In this document: piece after piece, positions 35,921 through 45,920 of the stretch
How positions within the stretch are numbered: the first letter of the stretch is position 1
Layout: every line of letters begins with the position of its first letter
Assembly (NCBI RefSeq): GCF_046115515.1
Contig: NZ_CP175953.1
Reading direction: 5' to 3' (one strand)
DNA: 64,000 nt
Source: Gracilimonas sp017641085
GTDB lineage: Bacteria; Bacteroidota; Rhodothermia; Balneolales; Balneolaceae
The notes under the pieces: generated by a model
Seen by the model: only the letters and a program-made list of their open reading frames with translations
What the model was told of the DNA's origin: nothing
The model's database searches: none
Position numbers and translations under genes: made by a program

Positions 35921-38900
35921 ATGCATATTACCGATTTATCCATACGTCGCCCGGTAACCACACTCATGGTTTTTGTCAGCCTGTTGGTTGTAGGGTTAAT
36001 TGCCACTCGGCTGGTACCGCTCGAGTTTATGCCGAACATCACTTTTCCCGGGGCTTTTGTGCAGCTTCCATACCCCAATTCTACACCTACCGAGGTAAAT
36101 GAAAATATAGCCCGGCCTATTGAAGAAGTGCTGGCTACCATCAGCGGGGTAGAACGTATTAACTCCAATTCGGGAGAGGATAATGCCGGGGTAATCGTCA
36201 TTTTTAAGCAGGGAAATGAAATTGATCTCAAAGCCATCGAGATTAAGGAAAAGATCGAAAGCATCCGAAATCAGCTACCTGATGATTTTGAATACTATAC
36301 CATCAATAAATTCCAGGATGGAGATGCCCCTACCCTTCAGCTGCGTATTTCCAGTAACCGGGATCTGTCAGATGCTTATGAGTTGTTGAACCGCAACCTG
36401 AAGCAGCGCATCGAACGCATTCCCGGAGTTGGACAGGTTACCCTGTATGGCGTAGAGAAAAAGGAAATACGTATTGAACTTGACCCGGACCGGCTCACCC
36501 AGTACAATATTAACTTGAACAGGCTGAGCAGTACCCTAAGACAAGCGAATTTTTCAATTTCAGCAGGTAAAATTACTGATTCCGGTCTGCGATACATGGT
36601 TCGTCCGGTTGGCAACCTGAATGGCGTTGAGGATATCGAAAATCTCATTGTGGCCGATAATAACATCCGCGTAAAGGATATTGCCACCGTTAAATATACT
36701 TCCCCCGAACGAAATTATGCCCGTCACCTCGATCGCAAATACGCAATCGGGTTGGATATCACCAAGGAATCTACCGCCAATACCGTTCAGGTAGTTGATG
36801 AAGTTTTAGCCGAAATTGACAAGGTAAATGAGCTTCCTGAAATGCAGGGCATAGAGATTTATGAGATGTTTAACCAGGCCGACGGAATCCTGAGTTCGCT
36901 TCGGGAGCTTTTTAATTCCGGAATGATCGGTGCACTGCTCTCGGTAATTGTACTGTATATTTTCCTTCGACAAATGAGCACCACCCTCATCGTTGCCACA
37001 GCCGTCCCCTTTTCACTCATTGTAACGCTTGGCTTTTTCTACTTCCTCGACATTTCGCTGAATATCCTTTCCATGATGGGACTGATGCTCGCTATTGGTA
37101 TGCTTGTGGACAACGCCGTAGTAGTAACCGAGAACATACACCGGTATCAACGCAAAGGAAATGACGCTCGTAAATCAGCTATTCTAGGAGCCAAAGAAGT
37201 TTCCATAGCCGTTACGGCTGGTACGCTGACCTCCATCATCGTTTTCCTGCCAAACGTAGTGAATGAGAGCTTTATCTCACAGCATATGTATTACATAGGT
37301 ATGGCGATTATCATTGCTCTGCTGGCTTCGCTGGTTATTTCGCTTACAGTGATACCCCTGCTCGCCTCCAAGATTCATCCGCCTGAAAAATCAAAGAAAA
37401 AAACAGTTATTGATAAACTTTCCATAAAATACTCCGCCTTGCTTGGATGGTTATTGGAACGTCGTAAAATCTCAGTGCTTTTTATTGTTTTGCTGTTTTT
37501 GAGTGGCGGCGTCCCTATTGCATTTATGAACGTGGATATGTTTCCAAGGATTGAAGAACGGCAGCTACGCCTTCAATATAATCTGAATGCCAGTTATACC
37601 CTGGATCGAGTAAAAGAATCGGTAGATCGGATTGAAGAATACCTTTACGAAAACCAGGATAAATTCGAAATAGAGTCTGTTTACACCTACTACCAGCCCG
37701 AATACGCCCAATCTACAATCAACCTTATTGACGAGGACGATGCCAAAAAGGCGGTGACGCAGATTAAGGAAGAAATCCAAAAAGACCTGCCCAAAATTGC
37801 ACTCGGTCAGCCGGCTTTTGAGTTTATCAGCCGTAACAGTGCCGAACAGGTTCGGGTTTTTGTACAGGGCGAATCGATGGACGTACTTGAAGAGTTGGCC
37901 GAACAGGTGGAATGGCGACTTGGTCAAATTGAAGGCTTTGCCGATGTTCGTTCTGAAGCGGAGACCGGAAGTGATGAAATCCGCCTCACCGTAAATCATG
38001 ACCGCGCCCGTAATTTCGGGCTTACCTCATCGGCGGTTGCCAGCATGGTATCCGGAGCTATGCGCGGACAAACCATACAGCGTATTCGCGGTGAAGACAG
38101 TGAAATCGATGTGGTCCTTGCCTTTCAGGATGTAAACCGGCAAACCATCGATGATCTTAAAAACCTGCCGATTTCTATTAATGACGATCAATCAGTGAAG
38201 CTTGCCACCCTTGCCGACTTTGAAGAGCGACCCGGCGCCGGACGCATTTTCCGTGAAAACCGCCGCACTTCCCTGGGGATTTCCATCAACCTCGATGATA
38301 TTACATCGGATGAAGCGCGCGGAAAAATATCGCAGGTGATGGATCAAATTATATATCCCGCCGGCTACGGATGGAGCTACGGACGAAGCTTTGGAAATGA
38401 TATGGATGCGATGAACACCATGCTTTTTAATATCTCCATAGCTTTTTTCCTGATTTATCTGATCATGGCCTCCCTGTTTGAATCGCTTATTTATCCCACC
38501 AGCGTGCTCTCCTGCATTTTTTACGGTATGATCGGAATCTTTTGGTTCTTCTTTATCACAGGAACCACTTTTGACCTGATGGCCTTCATCGGAATTCTTA
38601 TCCTGATGGGAATTGTAGTGAATAACGGGATCGTGCTGATTGATCATATTAACCATCTGCGCAGTGAGGGTTTATCGCGAAGGGAAGCCGTTATACAAGG
38701 CGGACGAGACCGCATGCGCCCTATCCTGATGACGGCAGCTACCACTGTGCTTGGTTTGGTTCCCCTTTGTTTCGGAACCACACAGATTGGCGGCGACGGC
38801 CCTCCCTACTTCCCGATGGCACGTGCCATTGTAGGCGGACTTACCTTTTCTACAGTAGTAACCCTCTTGGTACTGCCCTCCATTTATGTGATCCTGGATG

Positions 38901-38944
38901 ACATCAAGATCTGGAGCAACCGAATATTGCATGCGGCTAAGTAA
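35921..38944 (+). CDS. RND efflux transporter permease, subunit 2
   Basis: A 1007-residue RND permease that begins 9 nt after subunit 1 and is clearly divergent from it. The N terminus is LSIRRPVTTLMVFVSLLVVG, the TM4 motif is LAIGMLVDNAVVVTENIHRY, and the C-terminal half shows IMASLFESLIYPTSVLSCIF and ILMGIVVNNGIVLIDHINHL. Two different permeases behind one adaptor recalls E. coli MdtABC, where MdtB and MdtC form a mixed trimer. Whether these do so is inference. No outer-membrane TolC-type gene follows. Confidence 0.93.
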   Translation: MHITDLSIRRPVTTLMVFVSLLVVGLIATRLVPLEFMPNITFPGAFVQLPYPNSTPTEVNENIARPIEEVLATISGVERINSNSGEDNAGVIVIFKQGNEIDLKAIEIKEKIESIRNQLPDDFEYYTINKFQDGDAPTLQLRISSNRDLSDAYELLNRNLKQRIERIPGVGQVTLYGVEKKEIRIELDPDRLTQYNINLNRLSSTLRQANFSISAGKITDSGLRYMVRPVGNLNGVEDIENLIVADNNIRVKDIATVKYTSPERNYARHLDRKYAIGLDITKESTANTVQVVDEVLAEIDKVNELPEMQGIEIYEMFNQADGILSSLRELFNSGMIGALLSVIVLYIFLRQMSTTLIVATAVPFSLIVTLGFFYFLDISLNILSMMGLMLAIGMLVDNAVVVTENIHRYQRKGNDARKSAILGAKEVSIAVTAGTLTSIIVFLPNVVNESFISQHMYYIGMAIIIALLASLVISLTVIPLLASKIHPPEKSKKKTVIDKLSIKYSALLGWLLERRKISVLFIVLLFLSGGVPIAFMNVDMFPRIEERQLRLQYNLNASYTLDRVKESVDRIEEYLYENQDKFEIESVYTYYQPEYAQSTINLIDEDDAKKAVTQIKEEIQKDLPKIALGQPAFEFISRNSAEQVRVFVQGESMDVLEELAEQVEWRLGQIEGFADVRSEAETGSDEIRLTVNHDRARNFGLTSSAVASMVSGAMRGQTIQRIRGEDSEIDVVLAFQDVNRQTIDDLKNLPISINDDQSVKLATLADFEERPGAGRIFRENRRTSLGISINLDDITSDEARGKISQVMDQIIYPAGYGWSYGRSFGNDMDAMNTMLFNISIAFFLIYLIMASLFESLIYPTSVLSCIFYGMIGIFWFFFITGTTFDLMAFIGILILMGIVVNNGIVLIDHINHLRSEGLSRREAVIQGGRDRMRPILMTAATTVLGLVPLCFGTTQIGGDGPPYFPMARAIVGGLTFSTVVTLLVLPSIYVILDDIKIWSNRILHAAK

Positions 38945-38952
38945 TCATCGAC

Positions 38953-38978
38953 ACATAAATCCTTTTTTTCATTTATGT
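38953..38978. other. AT-rich stem-loop between the RND operon and the thioesterase gene
   Basis: ACATAAAT and ATTTATGT frame a 10-nt loop that holds seven T. It could reduce read-through but lacks a 3' T-run, so it is not called a terminator. Confidence 0.35.
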
Positions 38979-39008
38979 TTGGGGTGATTCGGAACTTCAC
39001 CTTCATCC

Positions 39009-39737
39009 ATGACTGATAACATCACCAAGCATAGCGAAACCTTTACCATCCGGGCCAGTGAAGTTGGCTCCGGGGGGCAAATTACCCTTCCGGCCCTTTG
39101 CTCTCTCTTTCAGGAAGTAGCCGGGAATCACGCCCACAAACTCAATTTTGATATCACTCAGCTTCAGGAGAAAGACCTCACCTGGGTGCTTCATCGTATG
39201 GACATCAAGATTGAGCGTTATCCAAACTGGAGGGAAAAAATCACTATCGAAACCTGGCCGGCCGCCGGCGATGCTTTACGAGCCTATCGGGATTACCGCA
39301 TTTTGGATGAAGAAGGCACCCAAATCGGGGCTTGCCTCAGCTATTGGATGATGATCAATTTAAAGACCCGTAAGCCTACCCGCATGCCGCAAGACGTTCT
39401 GGACCTTCGGTTATCAGAATTGGAACATGTGATGCCGGTAAAATCCGATCGCTTGAATTCCTTTGAGGATGCGGATGTAACTAAAAAGTTTGTAGTCCGA
39501 AATTCAGACCTGGATATGAACGAGCACGTAAACAATGCCCGCTTTGTGGAGTGGCTGATGGAGACTTACGATGATGACAAAGCCTACCTGATCAAAAACA
39601 TGGATATCATGTTCATGCGGGAAAGCCGCTCTGGTGATATGATCACTTCCGAACGAAAAAACGAAGAGCATCAAAACTACCGCCATCAGCTTACAAACCA
39701 GGATGGGGATGTACTGGCCTTAGCTGCCTGCAGCTGA
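39009..39737 (+). CDS. Acyl-ACP thioesterase (FatA/FatB-like, double hot-dog)
   Basis: This 242-residue cytosolic enzyme hydrolyses acyl-ACP to release free fatty acids. The N-terminal hot-dog has WVLHRMDIKIERYPNWREKI and WPAAGDALRAYRDY. The second carries the catalytic pattern NSDLDMNEHVNNARFVEWLM (NxHxxN). It stands 64 nt after the RND operon on the same strand and is followed by REP-like repeats. Free fatty acid or acyl groups could feed the LuxE/LuxC-like enzymes at 58-60 kb, but this is only inference. Confidence 0.9.
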   Translation: MTDNITKHSETFTIRASEVGSGGQITLPALCSLFQEVAGNHAHKLNFDITQLQEKDLTWVLHRMDIKIERYPNWREKITIETWPAAGDALRAYRDYRILDEEGTQIGACLSYWMMINLKTRKPTRMPQDVLDLRLSELEHVMPVKSDRLNSFEDADVTKKFVVRNSDLDMNEHVNNARFVEWLMETYDDDKAYLIKNMDIMFMRESRSGDMITSERKNEEHQNYRHQLTNQDGDVLALAACS

Positions 39738-39761
39738 TTAAACTCCTTACCTATACTACCA

Positions 39762-39828
39762 ATAACCCTTCCAGAGTTATGGCAATAAGCCTAACAAAAG
39801 CACGAGGGTTTAACTCTGGAAGGGTTAT
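39762..39828. repeat. REP-like element, copy 1
   Basis: AACCCTTCCAGAGTT (39764-39778) and its perfect complement AACTCTGGAAGGGTT (39812-39826), extended by two more pairs on the outside, flank a 33-nt centre beginning with TGGCAAT. It shares sequence and layout with the element at 39892-39955. Confidence 0.75.
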
Positions 39829-39891
39829 GAAATATATATGGGTAGTAAAAGCTTTTTTTCTTGCCCGAATCTACCTTTCGATGCCTGAACT

Positions 39892-39955
39892 AACCCTTCC
39901 AGGGTTTTGGCAATCGGTCTGACTCAAACAAATTTGGCTTAACCCTGGAAGGGTT
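39892..39955. repeat. REP-like element, copy 2
   Basis: AACCCTTCCAGGGTT (39892-39906) and AACCCTGGAAGGGTT (39941-39955) form a perfect 15-bp stem around a 34-nt centre that begins TGGCAAT, as in copy 1. The two copies are direct repeats about 128 nt apart and fill most of the gap between two convergent genes. Confidence 0.75.
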
Positions 39956-39975
39956 GAATAGTTGCTTATCAGCTA

Positions 39976-40797
39976 CTATTTATCCCATTCAGGGGCAAAG
40001 TCGGGATCGATTAACCGGGTATCTTTCTGGATATCATCGATGGCATAGAAGTCGTCGTCTTCCAGCACAAAATCAAACACATCGATGTTCTCTTTCAGGT
40101 GTTCTTCCGATGAAGCCTTCGGGATTGCAACCACCTGCTCTTGTTCTATCAACCAGCGCAGGGCAATTTGTGCCGGTGATTTTCCGTATTTTTCACCAAG
40201 CTTTTGAAGCAATGGATTCTCCATCACTTTTGCCTGTGCAAGCGGGGAATATGCGGTAAAAAGGATATCCTGCTCGGCGGTATAGTCCAGTAAATCAAAC
40301 TGGCTCAGGAAGGGATGGTATTCAACCTGATTGCAAAAGATGGGGGCACCAAGCTCTTCATTCACTTCCTTCAATAACTTCAGCGGAAAGTTGGCAACGC
40401 CAATGTTCAGCGCTTTACCCTGGTCGCGCAGTGACAGAAAAGCCTCCATCGTTTTTTCGATGTTTACTTCCGGGTTGGGCCAGTGCACCAGCAACAAATC
40501 CACATAAGGAGTGTCCAATTCCCGAAGTGAGTTTTCTGCAATCTTTAAAACGTCGTCTTTCTCAAGATGGGTATGCCAAACTTTGGTGGTAAGAAATATC
40601 TCTTCCCGATCAACATGTGATCTCTTGATGGCCTCCCCGACTTCTCTTTCGTTTTTATAGCTTTGGGCAGTGTCGATGTGGCGATAGCCAAGATTCAGTG
40701 CCAGCTTTATTGTGTTTTCGCCTTCTCTGCCAATTAATCGGTGTGTTCCTAACCCTACTTCGGGCACTTCCACCCCTTGAATTGTTTTAAACTGCAT
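39976..40797 (-). CDS. Aldo/keto reductase
   Basis: A 273-residue NADPH-dependent TIM-barrel oxidoreductase of the AKR5-like group (similar to 2,5-diketogluconate or methylglyoxal reductases). The catalytic tetrad is visible as D42 and Y47 (HIDTAQSYKNE), K72 (FLTTKVWHTH) and the histidine in LLLVHWPNP. The NADP motif IPKASSEEHLKENI lies near the C terminus. It is transcribed alone on the minus strand and converges on the thioesterase gene across the REP-like elements. The physiological aldehyde is unknown. Confidence 0.93.
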   Translation of the reverse strand: MQFKTIQGVEVPEVGLGTHRLIGREGENTIKLALNLGYRHIDTAQSYKNEREVGEAIKRSHVDREEIFLTTKVWHTHLEKDDVLKIAENSLRELDTPYVDLLLVHWPNPEVNIEKTMEAFLSLRDQGKALNIGVANFPLKLLKEVNEELGAPIFCNQVEYHPFLSQFDLLDYTAEQDILFTAYSPLAQAKVMENPLLQKLGEKYGKSPAQIALRWLIEQEQVVAIPKASSEEHLKENIDVFDFVLEDDDFYAIDDIQKDTRLIDPDFAPEWDK

Positions 40798-40875
40798 GAT
40801 AGGTAAAGAGTACTTGTCCTTTTTTGATTTATGGTTACTTATTTGGAATAACTGTTATCACACGAAATCTGTTCA

Positions 40876-43698
40876 CTATTTTACTAATGTCATTTTTCGG
40901 GTCATAACACTCTTTCCAACTTCCAGCTGATAGATGTACATCCCGCTGGGTTTGTCTGTGGCATCCCATTCAAACTGATGCTCTCCGGCCGACATGGTTC
41001 CTTCTGCAATCACCGCAACCGGCTGGCCTACAATATTAAAAATAGAGAGACGAACTTCTTCTGATTCCGGCAGATAAAATGAAATAATAGTGGCCGGGTT
41101 AAATGGGTTGGGGAAATTTTGGTGAAGCTCTACTTCCCGCGGCAAAGTATCGTCTTCCTCATCACCTTCTGCAATTTGCCCGGGAGGTTGTATGTGAATC
41201 ACAAAGCGGTCTTTTTTCGCATAATCTGATAACGAAGCTTCCCGGTTCCGATTGGCTTCCTCAGCTAACACCGAGTGGTCGAAAGTCATGCTGAAATCTT
41301 CTCTCAGAACATACTCTTTCTGTGCTGCTTTATCTTCCAGCTTAATTTCCCAATCAGCAGGAATAGCCTCCCACTCACTTATAGAAAGAGTCAACTTACC
41401 GGAACCGGAAGTACTGAATTGCAACGGCAATGAGAGCGCCTGTTCTATTTTCGAGGATAGTATAATCTCACTGAAATATTCCTCCCCGCCGGAAAATGCC
41501 ATATCCAGAAAAGTGTGGTTGCCAAGGAACAACTCCGGGTACGAATTAAGGTCTTTTACGCTTTCCGTTGTGCCGTTATCTGCAAAGTGAACGGTCACCT
41601 TTTCGCTCTGAGCCTGTGAATTAAGCTTAAGGGATATCGTCGTTATTTCTCCATCCGTCAGTTCCTCTGTATCTGCAGCAGCTGCCGGCTGGCTGATTTC
41701 CTGCAGATCGAAATTTATTTCTATTTCAGGTTGGATATTTTCCAGTATGATCCAAAAGGGAGCCTGAGCCGGAATTTGATCTTCATCTTGCAGTGGTACA
41801 AAGTCCAAGTCTCCCGTAGCATTTTGCTTCACTCCGTAGATAAGTTGTTTTATGGCAATTTCGGGATATTTCTCTTCAGCCAGCTCAAGAATTCGTTGTA
41901 CGCTGACGGGACTGTCCAAATTATTGTAAACCAGATTCAAACCTTCCGTTCCGTTTAAGGCTTCATTTTGGTCATGATCAGTAGCTGAAACACTAAATGA
42001 GAGTGTGCTTCTATTCTGCTTTTTTTGTGAAGTTTTCTTTTTCCACTCGGCTAATTTCTGTGCTTCTTCTCCCTCGAAGTGCCCAATCAGAATTCCAAAA
42101 TCAGACATCGAAGCCGACTCTGAAGCTACTTCCACAAATTGTTGTTCGCTCTCATTCCAGCCTTTTAATCGTGCTTCCGGGAATACATCTCTAATTCCAT
42201 CAGTCTGGGTGATTACTTTCAACCCCGGTTGTGCCATTTGCTGTACAGAAGCCTTCAGCCCAAGCAGATTACCATCATTAACTTGTGGATTGCTATTATT
42301 TATAACATTACCTGAAACCAAGTCATCCCTCCCTGAATTGCTTTCACTTTGCCTTTTCAGTTCTGAGTACTTGAACTCATGAATTTTCTCTCCGCTGAAA
42401 TCTTTCAACACCAATTGTCCGCCTCTTCTATTGAGCAAAGGCCTATCAAGATTTGTGTAAATAGTAGTCTCTAATGAATCTACTTCAGCCGCTGAAGCTT
42501 TATGCTTAATACGAATGGTTTGCTGAGGAAATAAAACAGCATCTTCAGCAAATGTATATTTTTGGTCTTTAGAGGAAAGGCTCCAGCCATTTAATGAGAC
42601 AACGCCATCTTCCATGTTCTGGAGTTCCACAAAATCAGCTCCTTCAGGGGTATTTGCAACCTGAGATATTAACACCTCCGGCTTTTCATTGTCCAGAATG
42701 ATTTTGCTGTGCGTGAGGAAGTCTCCGTAATTTCCTTTTGTTAAATTCTGCAGGGTAAAAATACCGGTTTCTCTTCCTTCATAGTCACTGTCATCTGTAA
42801 TCGGAACCCTTACTTCATATACACCATCCCCAATCAATCCGGTAAAATTGAGGGTTGTGGTTTCAAAGTCGGTGTAATCATCAGGAGATGTGATACTTCG
42901 AAGGGTGTCAAACTTAACATCAACGGAAAGCCTGGAGCCATCATGTTCATAAATAGCGACATTCAAAATAGCTACCGAATCTGATTCCTGAACAGTAGAA
43001 ACACTTTGATCAAAAAGAACGACCGGCGGGGCGAGTAAATTAAAAGAGGTTCCAAAAATTGGGAAAGGCTTGCTTTCACTTCCACGCCAATGGCTTTCAT
43101 TTCCCACATACTGGAGCAACAAATTCCGGGTTCCGCTGGCTCCGTTTCTGATGTAATACTGATAGTTCGAGGCATCACCCAGTGTCAGGTAGGTGTGATC
43201 GCTTTCTTGCAAACTTTCCGGGATGTCTGACCCCAGTGTTTCTTTCTCTAAGGTATTCCATACAACCCCTTTCCCCCAGCCTATAGCAAAAATAAACCGA
43301 TATACTTCTTCTCTCTGATAGGCAAAAAGACGGTACGTTCCGCCTTCAAAACTCATCTCACCTTCAATATCCAGCCGGTCATCATTAAAGTCATTTAGGT
43401 GAATATTTGTGCCGGCCTGAATCGGGCTCTTGAATGTTACCTTAAGCTCATTCCCGGATAAAGTTTGAGCTTCCTTATCCCACTTCCCATTTGAGAAATA
43501 CAGCACCGTACCTTCCTCAATATCGATAAGCGGTATAAAATCGATGGAATGAGTATCCGCATTTGCAGATACAATAACTACATCGCCCGGAAGCAATACA
43601 GACTGGGCTGTTGCCTTGAAACCCAAGGCGGCAACCAGCAAGAAGAGGGCGATATGTAGTGCTTTTAAATGTTTACCGGATAGTAACTTTTGAGCCAT
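40876..43698 (-). CDS. Large secreted protein with Calx-beta and lamin-tail-like domains and T9SS sorting domain
   Basis: A 940-residue exported protein. The signal peptide (AQKLLSGKHLKALHIALFLL, ending FKATAQS) is preceded by ATG 43698; two codons upstream a GTG also fits. Residues about 35-215 form an uncharacterised beta domain. About 225-335 is a Calx-beta-like domain (VSTVQESDSVAILNVAIYEH, ITDDSDYEGRETGIFTLQNL). About 345-450 is a lamin-tail-like domain (ISQVANTPEGADFVELQN, LNGWSLSSKDQKYTF). The tail, from NFPNPFNPATIISFYLP to TRKMTLVK, is a type A T9SS sorting domain. An enzymatic function is not visible; a cell-surface adhesin or binding role is likely. Confidence 0.8.
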   Translation of the reverse strand: MAQKLLSGKHLKALHIALFLLVAALGFKATAQSVLLPGDVVIVSANADTHSIDFIPLIDIEEGTVLYFSNGKWDKEAQTLSGNELKVTFKSPIQAGTNIHLNDFNDDRLDIEGEMSFEGGTYRLFAYQREEVYRFIFAIGWGKGVVWNTLEKETLGSDIPESLQESDHTYLTLGDASNYQYYIRNGASGTRNLLLQYVGNESHWRGSESKPFPIFGTSFNLLAPPVVLFDQSVSTVQESDSVAILNVAIYEHDGSRLSVDVKFDTLRSITSPDDYTDFETTTLNFTGLIGDGVYEVRVPITDDSDYEGRETGIFTLQNLTKGNYGDFLTHSKIILDNEKPEVLISQVANTPEGADFVELQNMEDGVVSLNGWSLSSKDQKYTFAEDAVLFPQQTIRIKHKASAAEVDSLETTIYTNLDRPLLNRRGGQLVLKDFSGEKIHEFKYSELKRQSESNSGRDDLVSGNVINNSNPQVNDGNLLGLKASVQQMAQPGLKVITQTDGIRDVFPEARLKGWNESEQQFVEVASESASMSDFGILIGHFEGEEAQKLAEWKKKTSQKKQNRSTLSFSVSATDHDQNEALNGTEGLNLVYNNLDSPVSVQRILELAEEKYPEIAIKQLIYGVKQNATGDLDFVPLQDEDQIPAQAPFWIILENIQPEIEINFDLQEISQPAAAADTEELTDGEITTISLKLNSQAQSEKVTVHFADNGTTESVKDLNSYPELFLGNHTFLDMAFSGGEEYFSEIILSSKIEQALSLPLQFSTSGSGKLTLSISEWEAIPADWEIKLEDKAAQKEYVLREDFSMTFDHSVLAEEANRNREASLSDYAKKDRFVIHIQPPGQIAEGDEEDDTLPREVELHQNFPNPFNPATIISFYLPESEEVRLSIFNIVGQPVAVIAEGTMSAGEHQFEWDATDKPSGMYIYQLEVGKSVMTRKMTLVK

Positions 43699-43786
43699 AG
43701 GCACACGTGTTACTCGTTAGTTTTGTTCCTTCAATTAACAGATTTTCAGGCATAAAGGCATATAAAATTTCCTGTTTTCTGAAATT

Positions 43787-45088
43787 CTAATCATCCAGAT
43801 TAGGAGCCCCTAACCGCCCTTCTGAGGATGCCACTGCCACTGCCACCGCAGCATCTCCCGTGATATTGACTGTGGTTCGGCACATATCCAGAATGCGATC
43901 TACCCCAAGGATGAGCGCTATTCCCGCTGTGGGCACCTGAATGGCTTCCAGTACAATAACCAGCATCACAATACCGGCTCCGGGAACACCGGCAGCACCA
44001 ATGGAAGCTGCCGTTGCCGTTAACACAATCATCAATTGCTGAGCAATGGTTAAATCCATCCCTAATGCCTGGGCAATAAATACGGCCGCTACTGCCTGGT
44101 ATAAACTCGTTCCATCCATATTCACGGTTGCTCCGATGGGAAGCACAAAACTGGCAACTTCGTCTTCAACACCCAGGTTTTTTTCCACACGCTCCATGGT
44201 AACCGGAAGCGTAGCTGAACTGGAGCTGGTACTAAAACCGAGCAGCATAGCAGGTTGTATGGCCCTGAAAAAGGTCGAAAGCTTCATGTCGCTCATCACT
44301 TTGAACAGGCTGGCATAAACTATAAAAACGTGAAGAATAAGGGCTATGATTACCGTCAGGCAATACCACCCCAATGCGTATAATAATTCCATAGCCTGAG
44401 AGAGGTCATCCCCGGCGAGATCTATGATCAAGGAGGCCATCAACGCAAAAACCCCATAGGGAGCGGTAAGCATGATGAGCTCCACAATCCGAATAATTAC
44501 ATCATTAAAGGCATCGAATACATCCACCAGCGTCTGGGCTTTTTTACCTCCAATCTGGATAATCCCAATTCCAAGTAGAATAGCTACAAATACCACCTGC
44601 AACATACTTGAGTTATTGGATGCAGCAGCAAAGAAGTTTTCGGGTACGATATCTACAATAAAGTCGAGCGGACCGCGATTCTGCACCAGTTCTGCCGTGG
44701 CGCTTCGATCGTCAACTGACTCGCTGTAGCTTTCCTGCAGGGTGGCTGTTGTTTCGGCCGGGAGGGTTTTTCCGGGTTGAATCACATTCACCGCTACTAA
44801 ACCTATAGTGATCGCAAAAACAGTTGTTACGGCATAAATCGACACTGTTTTGAAACCCATCCTCGACAGCTTGGTGGTATCATTTAAACTGGTAACCCCT
44901 ACCACAAGTGATACCAGCACCAGTGGCATCGCGATCAGCTTCAGCATGGCTATGAAAATGGTGCCAAAGGGTTTGATGTAGTCAGAAGTAAATTCATTTA
45001 ACCCGGTGACACTGGCCAGCAGCCCCCAAAGGAGACCTAAAATCAATCCAATTATAATTTGCCAGTGTAGTTTTTTATACCATTTCAT
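43787..45088 (-). CDS. Dicarboxylate/amino acid:cation symporter (DAACS, GltP-like)
   Basis: This 433-residue inner-membrane secondary transporter couples uptake of glutamate/aspartate or C4-dicarboxylates to H+ or Na+. Characteristic segments are IQPAMLLGFSTSSSSATLPV (the serine-rich hairpin 1 loop), PIGATVNMDGTSLYQAVAAV and GVPGAGIVMLVIVLEAIQVP. I choose ATG 45088 (MKWYKKLHWQI). It overlaps the DUF92 stop as ATGA. A longer frame to 45148 only reads into that gene. Confidence 0.93.
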   Translation of the reverse strand: MKWYKKLHWQIIIGLILGLLWGLLASVTGLNEFTSDYIKPFGTIFIAMLKLIAMPLVLVSLVVGVTSLNDTTKLSRMGFKTVSIYAVTTVFAITIGLVAVNVIQPGKTLPAETTATLQESYSESVDDRSATAELVQNRGPLDFIVDIVPENFFAAASNNSSMLQVVFVAILLGIGIIQIGGKKAQTLVDVFDAFNDVIIRIVELIMLTAPYGVFALMASLIIDLAGDDLSQAMELLYALGWYCLTVIIALILHVFIVYASLFKVMSDMKLSTFFRAIQPAMLLGFSTSSSSATLPVTMERVEKNLGVEDEVASFVLPIGATVNMDGTSLYQAVAAVFIAQALGMDLTIAQQLMIVLTATAASIGAAGVPGAGIVMLVIVLEAIQVPTAGIALILGVDRILDMCRTTVNITGDAAVAVAVASSEGRLGAPNLDD

Positions 45089-45912
45089 ACGCCAATGATT
45101 AAGATTAATATCAAACTGATTACTGAAGCCAGGCCTGCAGAAATCCAATTCACGAAATTGTTGCTAACATACATATTCTCCAAACCAATTAATGAAAGTC
45201 CGGGAAGGCTGTACGCCGCATTCTGAAACCGGGCGCCAATGTAAGAATCGATGAGGGAACCAAAAAATCCGGTGATCGCAATTATCAAAATGGTTGAAAG
45301 CATGGTGTTAATAGCAAAAAACCAGAACACAGCCGCTATAAAAGCTGCGCCGGTAAGTGCAGCAACGGTTCCATAAAAGCTAATGCCGCCGTCGGTTCCG
45401 GGCTGAACTTTTTCTCCGGTAGTAATAAGCCGGGTTTTACCCTTTAGCCGGTTTTCTCCAATTTCTGTAGCCCAGGTATCGGAAGCAGCGGTTGCAATGG
45501 ATGTTACGGCGCCAATCAGAAAAGCATCTACATCGGTCAAGAACCAAATTAAAATCCAGAGGACAAACCAAAACCCGTTCGACCAAACCTGTTTACCATT
45601 ACGCCGGAATTTCTTTTCCAGGAAACCTTCGCGGGATATTAAATCTTTGGAAAGCACCGATCCCGATATAAAGAAGGCCAGCACTACGGCAGCCCCGGCA
45701 AGTCCGCCTAAACCATAAGCAAATCCACCAAATATGGTTGCTGAAGAAGCACCGTCAATCGTTAACCAGTTCAAAATGAAAGCGGTGATGGATAACAAAG
45801 CGGCGAGAAAAAGCCCTAAAAGAATCTGGTTGTGTTGTTGAGAGTCACCAAACAGGATGAATACAAAAACCAGTGCTAACGAAAAGAAGATATTTACCCA
45901 GCGATCGAGCAC
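45085..45912 (-). CDS. DUF92 (TMEM19/VTE6-like) integral membrane protein
   Basis: A 275-residue protein with about seven helices and the family motifs SDTWATEIG, PGTDGGISFYGTVAALTG and FGSLIDSYIGARFQ. Plant VTE6 and cyanobacterial relatives are phytyl-phosphate or polyprenyl-phosphate kinases, so a lipid-kinase role is possible here but not shown. It lies between DUF3098 (8 nt) and the symporter (4-nt overlap), which indicates a three-gene operon. Confidence 0.88.
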   Translation of the reverse strand: MLDRWVNIFFSLALVFVFILFGDSQQHNQILLGLFLAALLSITAFILNWLTIDGASSATIFGGFAYGLGGLAGAAVVLAFFISGSVLSKDLISREGFLEKKFRRNGKQVWSNGFWFVLWILIWFLTDVDAFLIGAVTSIATAASDTWATEIGENRLKGKTRLITTGEKVQPGTDGGISFYGTVAALTGAAFIAAVFWFFAINTMLSTILIIAITGFFGSLIDSYIGARFQNAAYSLPGLSLIGLENMYVSNNFVNWISAGLASVISLILILIIGV

Positions 45913-45920
45913 GTTTATAT

